Assembly: GCF_010233585.1 (NCBI RefSeq)
Contig: NZ_CP045997.1
Coordinates: 7,307,237 to 7,371,236, forward strand
DNA from: Spirosoma endbachense
GTDB lineage: Bacteria; Bacteroidota; Bacteroidia; Cytophagales; Spirosomataceae
Length of the DNA: 64,000 bases
Direction: 5' to 3'
Position 1 is the first letter of the stretch. Each line of letters starts with the position of its first letter. Both the position numbers and the translations under genes were made by a program. Positions 9,211-18,762 of this stretch are shown piece after piece. The notes beneath the pieces are model-generated. The model had not been told where the DNA came from. It saw nothing but the letters and a program-made list of their open reading frames with translations, and did no database searches.

Positions 9211-9711
9211 CTATTTCAGTCGTAACGATGCCGGAATCATGGTCATAAAGGAGTCGTAAAATTTTTGATAATTGGCAGGTACAGTCTTCTCCGGTATTCC
9301 CCAGGTAACCTTATAGGCCTGTTTCCCTTTTTGCCACTGAACGAACCTGTATGTATTGCCGGGATTGTCAAAATGGGTCGTCTTGATTTTGCAGTTACTT
9401 TCCACCGTTTTAAATACACGCTTTGTATTGGCAGCCGTTTGTTTAGCAATCAGTGTAAACGTGGTATCCCGGCTGCGTCGACCAAAAAGTTGTCCATTAT
9501 CGAGCAGGTAATACGTCGTTGAAAAACCGGTAAAACCACCGCCACTACCCACCGCAATCTGACGACCCGTGTAGGTAATCGGTGTAACCGCCCGAACCGT
9601 TTTTTTTAGCACTACGGGCACCTTCCCGGTGGCAGTTTTAGTCGGCTGCGCCTGAGCAGTAAGTACGCCCGCACCAATCAGGCAGGTTATCAGGATAACG
9701 AATCGTTGCAT
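9211..9711 (-). CDS. Secreted hypothetical protein
   Basis: I place the start at 9711 because the protein then opens with a canonical signal peptide (MQRFVILITCLIGAGVLTAQAQ). An upstream in-frame ATG at 9747 would add 12 non-signal residues. The mature protein (about 145 residues) begins with a Lys/Thr-rich stretch, then a glycine-rich SGGGFTGFSTTYYLLDNGQ segment and aromatic strands typical of a small beta sandwich. It ends with ASLRLK. I recognise no named family. It follows the M4 protease promoter region on the same strand but is upstream of it, with 83 bases between, so co-transcription into the protease is possible. Confidence 0.75.
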   Translation of the reverse strand: MQRFVILITCLIGAGVLTAQAQPTKTATGKVPVVLKKTVRAVTPITYTGRQIAVGSGGGFTGFSTTYYLLDNGQLFGRRSRDTTFTLIAKQTAANTKRVFKTVESNCKIKTTHFDNPGNTYRFVQWQKGKQAYKVTWGIPEKTVPANYQKFYDSFMTMIPASLRLK

Positions 9712-9905
9712 GAGCAAATAATTGACTTCTGCTAACTGTATGAACAAAGGTATACGTCGATATCAGTGCCATCAATACTGCATTTGTATGATTTGATCAA
9801 GACACAGGTTGAGACGTCATATAATGGCTATCAACTGTGCGTCTGATGATTCACTAAGTTGGCGGCTGATCAGAGGAAGTCGTTACGAAAGTATCGGAAT
9901 GATGC

Positions 9906-10421
9906 TTATAGAGAAGTAATTTGCCCGTAGGTTGTTTGTGAAAGGTCAACAGACTTACGGAACGGTCCACGATGAATACGTACTCGCAACAGATTATCAA
10001 AATCACCGGCCTCAATTTTGGTCATCGTTGGCCGGGCGCCCAATCCCTTCGCAATCTCCAGAATCGTGTTACTGTGTCCGGCCACCACGACCGTTTTGTT
10101 TCGAATTCGGCTGACCCGATCTGCAATGGCCTCAATCGGTTTAGGTGAGTAATTCACAACGTTCACGCCGATTCGTTTTGCCAATGGTTCAACCGTCTGG
10201 CGAGTGCGTCGAAACGGGGTCGAAAAAATGGAATCGATACCCCGGCCTGCCAGCGTGTCGGCCAGTGCCGCTGCTCGTGCAAAACCCGCCGGACTCAAAT
10301 CGGTTGAATCCGTTTCATCAACCTTTTCGCCATGGCGAACAATATAAACAGTAGTTGTCGAGCAGCTCGCCAGTATGGTCAACAAAGCAAAGGAGAGTAG
10401 AGTTGAGCGCATGGTTATCAT
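9906..10421 (-). CDS. Histidine phosphatase family lipoprotein (SixA/PGM-like)
   Basis: The start is set at 10421 (MITMRSTLL) or 10412 (MRSTLL). Both give a lipoprotein signal with lipobox LASC; a longer frame from 10445 has no support. Right after the lipid anchor comes the phosphohistidine loop, IVRHGEK, then RRTRQTVEPL (second Arg) and VVVAGHSNTI (second catalytic His). These are the hallmarks of the histidine phosphatase superfamily, in a short SixA-like version of about 165 residues. Anchoring by the Cys predicts a periplasmic, membrane-attached phosphatase. The substrate is unknown. The nearest neighbours are a secreted hypothetical and a nitrilase-like gene, with no obvious pathway link. 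Confidence 0.88.
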   Translation of the reverse strand: MITMRSTLLSFALLTILASCSTTTVYIVRHGEKVDETDSTDLSPAGFARAAALADTLAGRGIDSIFSTPFRRTRQTVEPLAKRIGVNVVNYSPKPIEAIADRVSRIRNKTVVVAGHSNTILEIAKGLGARPTMTKIEAGDFDNLLRVRIHRGPFRKSVDLSQTTYGQITSL

Positions 10422-10580
10422 GGGGTTATAATCACAATGATACAAAAAAGCAGGCGATAGGTATGTGCCAGGCGCTATCTCTGAACCTTACTGCGTTCTG
10501 AGGCCCGAGACCGTTTCGGGTTTGGGCTATCGCACAACGCTAACCCATTAGCGATGAAAGGCTATTCAGCGTATCCTGAT

Positions 10581-11306
10581 TTATAGCTCGGCAAACACAA
10601 TACCTGTTTGCAGGAGGGGAACTTGAGCTACTACTACTCCAGCCGGGTTGATAGCCGAAGTAGGCCCATAGCCAATTCGCCCTTCATACTCTCCCGTTAC
10701 GTCGGCAGACATTAGCCAGACTTGGTTTTCCTTTACCCGTTCCATTCGTACTTGGTGATGGATGTGTTTATAGGTTTCGGCCGTTTGATACCGCATCATA
10801 TTATTGGCCGGGCAAAGGATAAGCTTAGCGCCTTGCCCGGCGAGTTTAGCCGCTGGCTGGGTAAATTGGGTGTCATAACAAATCGTGATGCCAAACCGGA
10901 GTTCGTCAATGTCAAAAACAGGATACTCATGACCGGCCGTAAATACCTGCTCACCGGGCAATAAGTGTATTTTTCGATATTTCCCCAGCAATTTACCCTG
11001 CCTGATGACCACGGCTGTATTAAAGATTCTGTTCTCTTCTTCTTCAATTAAGCCAACTACAATCGCAGGTCGATAGGTAGCTAAACGATTAAGGATAGCC
11101 TTAAAAAAGGGCGAGTTTAAGTTAAGAGCATATTTTTTAGCTAACGCTTGCTGGGTTAAGTAGCCTTGCAGAAAGCATTCTGGAAAACAGACTAAGCAAG
11201 CGGCATTCTCTTCTGCCTGTTGGGTAAAAGACTCGATCCAGTTTAGTGATGTCTGCACATCTTGGCGGATATCCGGTACCTGGCAAACAGCCACTTTTGT
11301 CGGCAT
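10581..11306 (-). CDS. Carbon-nitrogen hydrolase (nitrilase superfamily)
   Basis: This 241-residue cytoplasmic protein has the complete Glu-Lys-Cys catalytic triad of the superfamily. Glu43 is in VCFPECFLQGY, Lys112 in GKYRKIHLLPGE, and Cys143 in GITICYDTQFTQ. Members hydrolyse amide or nitrile bonds (omega-amidase, N-carbamoyl-amino acid amidase and related enzymes). The short length and the absence of a glutaminase partner domain argue for a small-molecule amidase. Substrate specificity is not readable. It is monocistronic, with the start codon right after a Bacteroidota-style AT-rich leader. Confidence 0.88.
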   Translation of the reverse strand: MPTKVAVCQVPDIRQDVQTSLNWIESFTQQAEENAACLVCFPECFLQGYLTQQALAKKYALNLNSPFFKAILNRLATYRPAIVVGLIEEEENRIFNTAVVIRQGKLLGKYRKIHLLPGEQVFTAGHEYPVFDIDELRFGITICYDTQFTQPAAKLAGQGAKLILCPANNMMRYQTAETYKHIHHQVRMERVKENQVWLMSADVTGEYEGRIGYGPTSAINPAGVVVAQVPLLQTGIVFAEL

Positions 11307-11567
11307 TATCCTATAAAATCAACTGTTGGAGAAGGGATGACGAATCGTCTCGTGAAATGAAATACCTATTGGCCAAGATGTTTTAGCCCATCCTGTAAAG
11401 AAAGTTCAGCAAACCGATAATCAGTTAAAATCGGGAATAACTAAGTCAAAAATAATCGAGCAGTTCTACTAGAGTAAGACCAATAACAAACTATTCCAAC
11501 CCTTTCGGCACAACAGGAATCCTGTCATTAACAGGGAGTTGCCACTAAAATACGACCTGTTTTCACC

Positions 11568-11918
11568 ATGAAAATTCAGCTTCAAATTCTCGCTTTCTTT
11601 GGTTTAATCAGCCTGGGGTTCATAAACAACGAAATGCCTAAGGGAATACCGCCCTCTATTGAGAAGTTGATTATTCAAACAAAAAGCCAACCACCGTGGA
11701 CTCCACGAGCCAAAATATATTGTTATTCCTTCAAAGGGAAAACCGTCTATTACCTCTCATCGAGATGCTGCGACATACCCAGCACTCTGTTTGACGAAAA
11801 CGGCAATGTGCTTTGTTTGCCCCAGGGCGGTTTTACGGGTTCGGGAGATGGAAAGTGCACTGACTTTTTCACCTCCCGGTCCAATGAACGGTTAATCTGG
11901 GAAGACACCAGAAAATAA
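11568..11918 (+). CDS. Small secreted hypothetical protein (DUF6970-like)
   Basis: 116 residues. A hydrophobic N-terminal segment (residues 5-19) looks like a signal peptide. The mature part has the pattern PPWTPRAKIYCYSFKGKTVYYLSSRCCD followed by DENGNVLCLPQGGFTGSGDG; the full stretch is residues 42-100. Paired cysteines (RCCD, and single Cys in YCY, VLC, GKC) suggest disulfides in the periplasm. The pattern matches a small Bacteroidota family I recall as DUF6970, an assignment from memory. The function is unknown. It is separated from neighbours by more than 160 bases on each side. Confidence 0.75.
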   Translation: MKIQLQILAFFGLISLGFINNEMPKGIPPSIEKLIIQTKSQPPWTPRAKIYCYSFKGKTVYYLSSRCCDIPSTLFDENGNVLCLPQGGFTGSGDGKCTDFFTSRSNERLIWEDTRK

Positions 11919-12084
11919 CTGATCAGGTTGGGAACATGCCACAAATAGTACTTAAGTATGGTTATTTGTATCATGACTTTCGCAAAAGTCCTGTGTATAT
12001 TAGCCAGTGTTTTATGTAACGTTGCGTACTTTCAACTAAAGACATCATCAGTTAGCGTTAGACTAAATCCCAACTGCCCTACGT

Positions 12085-12852
12085 ATGCGAAGCCTTACGA
12101 TTCAGATTCCGCAGCCGTGCCACGAACGCTGGAGCGAAATGGAGCCGACCGAACAGGGGCGGTTTTGCGCCAGTTGTCAGAAAACAGTAGTCGACTACAC
12201 GGCCCTCTCCGATCAGGAATTAGTCCGATTGCTTAGTCAGCCGACCGAAACAACCTGCGGGCGTTTCCGTAATGAACAGCTTAACCGCCCATTGGCCCTA
12301 TCAGCGCCGGTTAGTGTCCCTATCTGGCGGCATTGGATCGGCCTACTAACTATGGGGTTATTCGGCTGGCAAACGGCTCGGGCTCAATTGAATCAAACCA
12401 GTAATCTGGCCCCGACAACCACAGTGAAGACCAGCTACCCGATAACGGCGATTCCTATTCGGGCCGCTATTGGTGGCTCCTTTACCGAGCTGACTGTTAC
12501 CGGAAAAGTAATGTGCATGGATTCAAGTGGAAATCTATTGCCAGCCGCTAAAGCTTACGTATTTGTTGGGCGACCGGGAAAGAACTGGCAAACCCAAACG
12601 GATAGTACCGGCGCATTTACCCTATCGGTTTCGATTCCGATGCAAGCCACAGAATTTACCCTCTCAACATTGGCACCATACCATCCTCCCGAAAAAACAA
12701 CCTTCCAGGCAACTCCATCGACCACTTCCATTGTCCTGAATGATATTATATTGCGCGAACCACAACAGAGAATCAATATCACAGGGGGTGGAATGGCGAT
12801 TATAAAAACACCTTCCCGCTGGCAGAAATTTAAACGCAAATTATTTCACTGA
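12085..12852 (+). CDS. Membrane protein with N-terminal Cys motif and carboxypeptidase-regulatory-like domain
   Basis: 255 residues in three parts. Residues 1-70 are cytoplasmic with PCHERWSEMEP, GRFCASCQKTV and TTCGRF, a CxnCxxC...C pattern that could bind zinc. Residues about 82-100 form one membrane helix (WIGLLTMGLFGWQTARA). Residues about 138-225 form a carboxypeptidase-regulatory-like beta domain (LTVTGKVMCMDSSGNLLPAAKAYVFV). The same layout recurs in Spirosoma/Hymenobacter relatives. The combination suggests signalling or envelope sensing, but no biochemical role is known to me. The start at 12085 is preferred because the conserved Cys-motif region follows at once. Confidence 0.8.
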   Translation: MRSLTIQIPQPCHERWSEMEPTEQGRFCASCQKTVVDYTALSDQELVRLLSQPTETTCGRFRNEQLNRPLALSAPVSVPIWRHWIGLLTMGLFGWQTARAQLNQTSNLAPTTTVKTSYPITAIPIRAAIGGSFTELTVTGKVMCMDSSGNLLPAAKAYVFVGRPGKNWQTQTDSTGAFTLSVSIPMQATEFTLSTLAPYHPPEKTTFQATPSTTSIVLNDIILREPQQRINITGGGMAIIKTPSRWQKFKRKLFH

Positions 12853-13031
12853 GTCCGGAAAATCACAGAAAAATTGCTTCCGATCTCGATTGCACTAACA
12901 CGCTGAGTATAGGCTTTTCGGAGTCACAAAGGGTATGTTCATAAAACGGTATACGTTCTTTTTAGTTAAGCTAGTGACAGGCAACCGATAAACTGTCGGT
13001 TCGTTATACGCACATTAGCCGAATAACTAAA

Positions 13032-13469
13032 ATGAGCGAATTTGTGGTCAGGAAGAACGTGAGAATTAAAGCGGCTCCTGCTGTGGTCTGGGATGCGCTG
13101 ACCAATCCAGAGAAAACGAAACAATATTTTTTCAACTGCGAAGTTTTCTCCGATTGGGAGGTAGGTAGCACGATCCTTTTTACAGGAAGAATGTTCCTCA
13201 TCAAAAAAGTGGAGTTCAAGGGACAAATCCTGAAGATTGAGCCAGAACGACTTTTAAAGTACACATTAACGAACGACGATGATGACATCGACTCCTCCAG
13301 CTTCTCGACGGTGACCGATGAATTGACCTACGAAAATGGCGAAACAATTCTGTCGATTACAGATGATGTAGGCGAAGGCAAGGGAGCTGAAGATCGCTTT
13401 AAACGATCAGAAAAAGGTTGGGATAAAATACTGGAGGGCCTAAAAGAAGTCGTAGAAAAACAGCCCTGA
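13032..13469 (+). CDS. SRPBCC (AHSA1/START-like) family protein
   Basis: This 145-residue protein matches the AHSA1-type START-like fold. It opens with IKAAPAVVWDALTNPEKTKQYF (strand 1 and the N-terminal helix pair), then a strand set around GSTILFTG and LLKYTL. The long C-terminal helix is GWDKILEGLKEVVE. These cytoplasmic proteins bind hydrophobic ligands and are often of unknown function. An acidic insert (NDDDDIDSSS, residues ~80-89) precedes the strand TDELTYE. It is monocistronic and followed by a strong hairpin. Confidence 0.85.
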   Translation: MSEFVVRKNVRIKAAPAVVWDALTNPEKTKQYFFNCEVFSDWEVGSTILFTGRMFLIKKVEFKGQILKIEPERLLKYTLTNDDDDIDSSSFSTVTDELTYENGETILSITDDVGEGKGAEDRFKRSEKGWDKILEGLKEVVEKQP

Positions 13470-13500
13470 AAAACTTTTATCGGCCAGGTAGCCTCAAAAA

Positions 13501-13546
13501 ACCAACGTGCAAACAGAGCCAGTGATGAGCCTGTTTGCACGTTGGT
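13501..13546. terminator. Perfect-stem hairpin between convergent genes
   Basis: A 16-bp perfect stem: 13501-13516 (ACCAACGTGCAAACAG) pairs with 13531-13546, with a 14-base loop. It lies between the rightward SRPBCC gene and the leftward DUF1080 gene. The stem is preceded by AAAAA on the + strand, which gives a U-run for the leftward transcript. Confidence 0.75.
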
Positions 13547-13609
13547 AGTTAACCTAAAAAATAATGGCTGCCAATCAGGAAGGATAGGGAGCCGTAGTGA
13601 GTCGATCCG

Positions 13610-14416
13610 TTACAACTCGCGCACCCAGATATTACGGAATCCAACTGGGTTGCCATGATCCTGAAGCAGAATCGGACCAGCGCCGTGGGCCTGCACTTTC
13701 GGATAACCAATGTACTCGGTCGTGCCACGAATAGCTACGTGGTTTTGCACCAGAATTCCATTCAGCAACACCGTTACGTAGGCGAAATCGACCATCAGAC
13801 CGGCTTTATTGAAGCGAGGTGCCTGATAAATAACGTCATAGGTCTGCCACTCACCTGGCTTACGGCTTGGGTTTGCCAAGGGGATCGCCTGTTTGTAGAT
13901 CGAGCCAACCATCCCATTCACATACGTTGGGTTGTTGTAGTTGTCGAGAACCTGTAATTCATAACGGCCTTGTAAAAAGACACCACTGTTGCCACGACCC
14001 TGGCTGTTTCCCTCTACCTTTTCGGGTGTTTTGAATTCAAGGTGAAGTTGAAAATCGTTAAACTCCTTCTTGGAACGAGCCGAAAAGCCTTTCGTTGAAT
14101 ACATTATACCATCCTGCACTGGCCATTTTAGTGGGCCTTCGTTGGTTTTTTCCCAACTGGCTGGCGCATAGCCTTTAATGGCTACCCATTCGTCGGTATT
14201 CTTACCATCAAACAGTACAATGGCGTCAGAAGGGGGCGTTGTGCCACTCGTATTTGCAGAGACAGTACCGGGGGTGACAACGGGTGGTACAGGCTCCCAA
14301 ATTTCGGTAGACTGGGGCGTTTGTTTGCTGGGTTCAGTCTGAGCCGAAGCCGAATAGGTAAGCGCTAAACCAACGATACCAACGCAAAAAGCGAGCGATA
14401 ACGGAGCATTTTTCAT
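13610..14416 (-). CDS. Secreted DUF1080 (3-keto-disaccharide hydrolase-like) protein
   Basis: 268 residues with a signal peptide ending SASAQ at residue 26. A Pro/Thr-rich linker is followed by the DUF1080 beta-jellyroll (about 65-268). Family signatures are IVLFDGKNTDEWVA, GNSGVFLQGRYELQVLD and GEWQTYDVIYQAPRF. DUF1080 proteins in Bacteroidota have been shown to cleave 3-keto-glycosides, so a periplasmic 3-keto-disaccharide hydrolase is the best guess; a purely carbohydrate-binding role is possible. It is transcribed away from a second, larger DUF1080 gene, and the two share the divergent promoter region 14417-14535. Confidence 0.9.
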   Translation of the reverse strand: MKNAPLSLAFCVGIVGLALTYSASAQTEPSKQTPQSTEIWEPVPPVVTPGTVSANTSGTTPPSDAIVLFDGKNTDEWVAIKGYAPASWEKTNEGPLKWPVQDGIMYSTKGFSARSKKEFNDFQLHLEFKTPEKVEGNSQGRGNSGVFLQGRYELQVLDNYNNPTYVNGMVGSIYKQAIPLANPSRKPGEWQTYDVIYQAPRFNKAGLMVDFAYVTVLLNGILVQNHVAIRGTTEYIGYPKVQAHGAGPILLQDHGNPVGFRNIWVREL

Positions 14417-14535
14417 GGAAATGTAAAGGGATTAATGAATTCGCCAATAAAACCCTCAAAGATAGAGCAATTGCCGAATCACATCCTTTTGTAGGGAAAA
14501 AATGGTAAATTTCGAGCCAAAAATTACGAACATAC

Positions 14536-16437
14536 ATGTCAAAACCAACTACTACAGCACGCTTCCGCTGGCTGTTGGGCATCGGCTGGATCGTCGGAAC
14601 AGGATTAACCCTGGCTCAACCTGTTCCAACGCCTGGTACACCTATTCTACTCAATGATCTGAGCGCGTTTAAACCGGCCACGCAAAACTGGCAAATTGTT
14701 GGTACTACCCGCGCTGAACTGAACAAACCGAATACCATCATCACGGAGAAAGGAACGGGTGAGCTAGCCAACGTTCCACTCGCCAAAGCGCCCGAAGACC
14801 CCAAAAATCCCTATAAATATAACCTGTTCACAACCATGGAACACGGGGATATTGATCTGGAACTGGATTATATGATTGCCTCGAAATCGAACTCAGGCGT
14901 CTATCTTCAGGGTCGTTATGAAGTGCAGTTGTTCGATAGCTGGGATAACAGCGGCTGGGACCTCCACAGCCCGCGCGTTGTCGACAATGGTTCGATCTAT
15001 GAACGCTGGGACCCCAAACGTCCTGAAGGGCAGAATGGTTACGAAGGCCATCCGGCCCGCCAGAATGCCAGCCGGGCTCCCGGTTTATGGCAACACCTGA
15101 AAATCTCATTTCAGGCTCCGCGCTTCAACGCAAACGGACAGAAGACCGAAAATGCCCGGATGATCCGGGTGGAATTGAACGGTGTTGTCATTCACGAAGA
15201 TGTTGAGTTGACTGGTCCAACCCGTGCGGCTGGTTTCGAGGATGAGAAACCACTCGGTCCAATCATGCTTCAGGGCGATCATGGTCCCGTAGCCTTTCGC
15301 AATATTCGGTACATATCGTACGACAAACCGCGTCCCGAATTGCTGAATCTGAAGTATTCAATCTACAAAGGAAAGTACGAAAAAGAGCCGGAATACGACA
15401 AAACGGCTCCCGAATCTGAAGGTGCCTCAAAAGTGCTGACTTCATCGGTAAGCCGTATTCCAAATGACTTTCTGATTCGCTATACGGGTACGATCAGGAT
15501 TGCGGAACCGGGGGAATACCGTTTTAACCTGGGCGTTCCAGGCGGTGGAGGCATGCTTAAGATCAACAACCAGTCGGTCGTGGCACCTGATGGCAGGGGC
15601 AACAGAGGCAAAATTACATTGCCCAAAGGCGATCTGCCTTTTGAACTCTTTTATTCCAAATTTGTCGGCTGGTTTCAACCTTCACTGGGGCTAAGTGTTG
15701 CCGGACCGGGTATTCGCGAATTCCTGATCAGTGATTCCGTCGGGGGAAATAGCGACGATACGGACCCGATCCTGATCGAAGCCTCTACAAATACCATACT
15801 CCGTAGCTTTATGGATCTTCCCGGCGATAAAAATACGCAGGGGAAAACCATTCGCGTTACGCATGGCATTTCGGTAGGCAGCCCTGAACAGGTCCACTAC
15901 ACCTATGATCTGGACAAAGGTGCCGTGGTACAGGTATGGCGTGGCCTGTTTCTGGATGCGACTCCTATGTGGCACGACCGGGGCGATGGTTCTTCGCGGC
16001 CGCTCGGTATGGTACAACGCATGGGCGCACCGGTACTTTTCCTGACCAAACTCGCATCGCCACAGGCCAACTGGGTAACCGATACAACCGGTTCTGGCTA
16101 CCGCCCGAAAGGCTATGTACTCGATGGGAGCGATCGGCCTACATTCCGCTATCAGAGCTATGGCAGTATGGTTGACGATAAGATTCGGGTGCTGGAAGCC
16201 GGACAGGGAATAAAGCGCGAAGTAACAATAGCCACTCCTGCCGACAATCTCTACGCCCGGCTGGCCAGCGGTAGTGTTATTAGTCCCCTGGAAAACGGCA
16301 TGTATCTCATTGATGGACAGGAATACCTGCGTATCGACGATGCTGGCGGAGCAAAACCGATTGTTCGGGAATCTAACGGCCAGAAAGAATTACTTGTGCC
16401 TGTGAAAGGGAAATTGACCTATTCGATCTTGTTTTAA
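14536..16437 (+). CDS. Secreted multidomain DUF1080 protein with PA14-like domain
   Basis: 633 residues with a signal peptide of ~30 residues. The DUF1080 domain spans about 38-260 (SNSGVYLQGRYEVQLFDSWDN, and RFNANGQ before the last strands). A PA14-like beta domain lies about 300-405 (NDFLIRYTGTIRIAEPGEYRF, LKINNQSVV, LPFELFYSKF). A C-terminal domain of about 200 residues starts with an asparagine/threonine-rich segment and contains HGISVGSPEQVHYTYDL. I do not recognise that last domain; it is often present downstream of PA14 in glycan-active proteins. The adjacent cytochrome c gene and SusC/D pair suggest a glycoside-oxidation and hydrolysis pathway. Confidence 0.85.
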   Translation: MSKPTTTARFRWLLGIGWIVGTGLTLAQPVPTPGTPILLNDLSAFKPATQNWQIVGTTRAELNKPNTIITEKGTGELANVPLAKAPEDPKNPYKYNLFTTMEHGDIDLELDYMIASKSNSGVYLQGRYEVQLFDSWDNSGWDLHSPRVVDNGSIYERWDPKRPEGQNGYEGHPARQNASRAPGLWQHLKISFQAPRFNANGQKTENARMIRVELNGVVIHEDVELTGPTRAAGFEDEKPLGPIMLQGDHGPVAFRNIRYISYDKPRPELLNLKYSIYKGKYEKEPEYDKTAPESEGASKVLTSSVSRIPNDFLIRYTGTIRIAEPGEYRFNLGVPGGGGMLKINNQSVVAPDGRGNRGKITLPKGDLPFELFYSKFVGWFQPSLGLSVAGPGIREFLISDSVGGNSDDTDPILIEASTNTILRSFMDLPGDKNTQGKTIRVTHGISVGSPEQVHYTYDLDKGAVVQVWRGLFLDATPMWHDRGDGSSRPLGMVQRMGAPVLFLTKLASPQANWVTDTTGSGYRPKGYVLDGSDRPTFRYQSYGSMVDDKIRVLEAGQGIKREVTIATPADNLYARLASGSVISPLENGMYLIDGQEYLRIDDAGGAKPIVRESNGQKELLVPVKGKLTYSILF

Positions 16438-16512
16438 CCGGTTTATGGCATTCGGTATGGTTTAGTGTGATTTATTCAGCGCGATCAATCAGCCCATGCC
16501 TATCCCCAGATT

Positions 16513-18519
16513 ATGAAAAAGCTATTGACAACCCTCTTCGCTATGGCCAGCCTGACAGCGGTTCAGGCGCAGGAATCGCCTAAAGAGGAAGATTTTTTTA
16601 AGATTCTGAAAGTAACGGCTCCCGAAGGTACGCTGCTCGAAGTGGGCGGCCTGACGACTCTACCCGACGGTAGCTTAGGTGTAGCCACGCGCCGGGGCGA
16701 TGTCTGGATTGTGGAAAACCCAACGAGTCGTAAGCCGTTCTTCCGCAAGTTTGCCTCGGGTCTCCACGAGATTCTGGGTCTTACCTATAAAGACGGCGCC
16801 CTTTATTGCGCCCAGCGCGGTGAATTGACCAAAATGGTCGATACCAATAAAGACGGGAAAGCCGATGTCTTCGAAACTGTTTATGCCTGGCCGCTGTCGG
16901 GTCATTACCACGAATACAGCTTCGGCCCAAAAATTGCACCCGATGGGACATTTTTTGTCACCGCCAATGTTGCCTTTGGCGATGAAGAATGGTGGCGGGG
17001 TGAAAGCCGTGTTCCCTGGCGGGGCTGGACCATGAACATTACCGAAAGCGGCAACATGCAGCCCTGGGCCACAGGAATGCGTTCCCCCTGCGGATTAGGT
17101 ATTTACGATGGTCAGCTGTTTTATGCCGATAACCAGGGTGACTGGATGGGATCGGGCGGTATTGTCCACGTCAAAAAAGGAGCGTTTGTCGGTCACCCGG
17201 CGGGTTTACGCTGGACCGGCATGGCCAATTCGCCGGTTAAACTCACTCCCGAACAGTTTTACGCCAAAATTGACGAACGTCGGCGTAGAGACGAGAATGG
17301 CCGGGCTATTAAACCCGAAAACGTGGTCAACGAAACACCAGCTTTGCTCTATAGTATGAAAGAGCAATTTCCAAGTGCTGACATTCAGACGCCCGCTGTT
17401 TGGTTGCCCCATGGTATTCTTGGCATTTCGAACTCCGAAATTGTGGAAATTCCACAGGGAGCATTTGGACCATTCGAAGGCCAGTTGCTGGTCGGCGATC
17501 AGGGCATGAGCAAAATTTCGCGGGTATTCATGGAGAAAGTGAACGGCGAATACCAGGGCGGAGCCATTGAATTCCGGAATGGATTCCGGTCGGGGGTTTT
17601 GCGGATGGCCTGGGGTAAAGACGGTTCTCTGTTTGTGGGCGAAACCAACCGTGGCTGGGGATCGGCTGGCGAAGCCAATGAAGGGCTGCAACGACTGGCC
17701 TGGAACGGCACGATGCCCTTTGAGATGCGGACAGTAAAGGCCATGCCCGACGGCTTTGAAGTAGAATTCACCAAACCTGTCGACCGAAAATCGGCCGAAG
17801 ATCTGGCGTCGTATCGGGTTGAAAGTTTTATTTACAAATACCATTCCGTCTATGGTAGCCCGACAATCAACAAGGAGGCTCTTCCGATCAAAGGCGTAAA
17901 AGTATCGGCCGATGGCCTCAAAGCCCGGCTGATTGTTGGTGATCTGCGCAAATACTACATTCACCAGCTAACGCTCGATGGCGTCCGGGGAGAAGAGGGT
18001 TCCTACTCACTCGTCCATCCGATTGCCTACTACACACTGAATAATATTCCCGATGGTCAGAAGCTGGCTCTTAGCGAAGTAAGTACGAAAAACTCAGCAA
18101 CTGCTCCCGTAACCACACCGGCAACGCCCCCAACTGCGGATAAAAAGGTGGTTCCGGCCAAAAAGCCTGTTACGGGCGGCAAGCCTAAACTGGTCGAAGG
18201 GCAAGCAGTTACGATGGCCAAAGCACCAACTTACGAAGAAGTGAAAGGATTGTTAACCCGCCATACGTGCGCTGCCTGTCATCAGGCGAATAAACGTCAG
18301 GTAGGGCCTGCTTTTTCGGATGTTGCCAAACGCAAATACACGAACGACCAGATTGTGGATTTGATCTATAGCCCAAAGCCAAAAAACTGGCCAGATTACG
18401 CAACTGAGATGCCCCCCATGCCACAGGTTCCAAAAGCGGATGCGCTGAAAATTGCAGCCTGGATTAATTCGCTGGGTGCATCGGCGAAGAGCGAAGCTAC
18501 TGGTGAACCAAAGCCATAG
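16513..18519 (+). CDS. Secreted beta-propeller (PQQ-dehydrogenase-like) protein with C-terminal cytochrome c domain
   Basis: 668 residues with a signal peptide ending VQAQ. Residues about 30-420 form a glucose/sorbosone-dehydrogenase-like beta-propeller (TLPDGSLGVATRRGDVW, KDGALYCAQRGELTKM, GMRSPCGLGIYDGQ). A fibronectin-like spacer with a Thr/Pro/Lys linker follows to ~575. The C-terminal ~85 residues are a class I cytochrome c: heme-binding CAACH at residues 586-590 and the axial Met region EMPPMPQVP. Family members often serve as electron-transfer partners for periplasmic sugar oxidation. The gene is 75 bases after the large DUF1080 gene on the same strand, so a shared operon is likely. 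Confidence 0.88.
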   Translation: MKKLLTTLFAMASLTAVQAQESPKEEDFFKILKVTAPEGTLLEVGGLTTLPDGSLGVATRRGDVWIVENPTSRKPFFRKFASGLHEILGLTYKDGALYCAQRGELTKMVDTNKDGKADVFETVYAWPLSGHYHEYSFGPKIAPDGTFFVTANVAFGDEEWWRGESRVPWRGWTMNITESGNMQPWATGMRSPCGLGIYDGQLFYADNQGDWMGSGGIVHVKKGAFVGHPAGLRWTGMANSPVKLTPEQFYAKIDERRRRDENGRAIKPENVVNETPALLYSMKEQFPSADIQTPAVWLPHGILGISNSEIVEIPQGAFGPFEGQLLVGDQGMSKISRVFMEKVNGEYQGGAIEFRNGFRSGVLRMAWGKDGSLFVGETNRGWGSAGEANEGLQRLAWNGTMPFEMRTVKAMPDGFEVEFTKPVDRKSAEDLASYRVESFIYKYHSVYGSPTINKEALPIKGVKVSADGLKARLIVGDLRKYYIHQLTLDGVRGEEGSYSLVHPIAYYTLNNIPDGQKLALSEVSTKNSATAPVTTPATPPTADKKVVPAKKPVTGGKPKLVEGQAVTMAKAPTYEEVKGLLTRHTCAACHQANKRQVGPAFSDVAKRKYTNDQIVDLIYSPKPKNWPDYATEMPPMPQVPKADALKIAAWINSLGASAKSEATGEPKP

Positions 18520-18564
18520 ACTATAACAGTAAAGTTGACATAAAATAAAGAGTACATACTTAGC

Positions 18565-18596
18565 AAAAAAGCCTGATCGATTGGTCAGGCTTTTTT
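18565..18596 (+). terminator. Rho-independent terminator
   Basis: Stem AAAAAAGCCTGA (18565-18576) with TCAGGCTTTTTT (18585-18596), extended by two more pairs including a G-U, with a small loop and a six-T run. It lies 45 bases after the cytochrome gene stop. A classic intrinsic terminator for the rightward operon 14536-18519; the A-run makes it workable on the other strand too. Confidence 0.85.
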
Positions 18597-18762
18597 CATT
18601 TAGGCGTAGTAAAAACGAGCATAATTCATCGATTCTTTAGTAACAAATACTCAAAATACATAGTAGATGGGGTTTATATAGGCCTTTTAAGAAAATAGAA
18701 ACCAGACAAGATTACTTTGTTCTATTTGAATACATGATTATAAAACCAATTCTTATCCTCTG

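Noticed and set aside
17206..17964. Long leftward open frame inside the cytochrome c fusion gene
   Set aside because: It lies entirely opposite a well-supported gene and has no family motif; a shadow frame.
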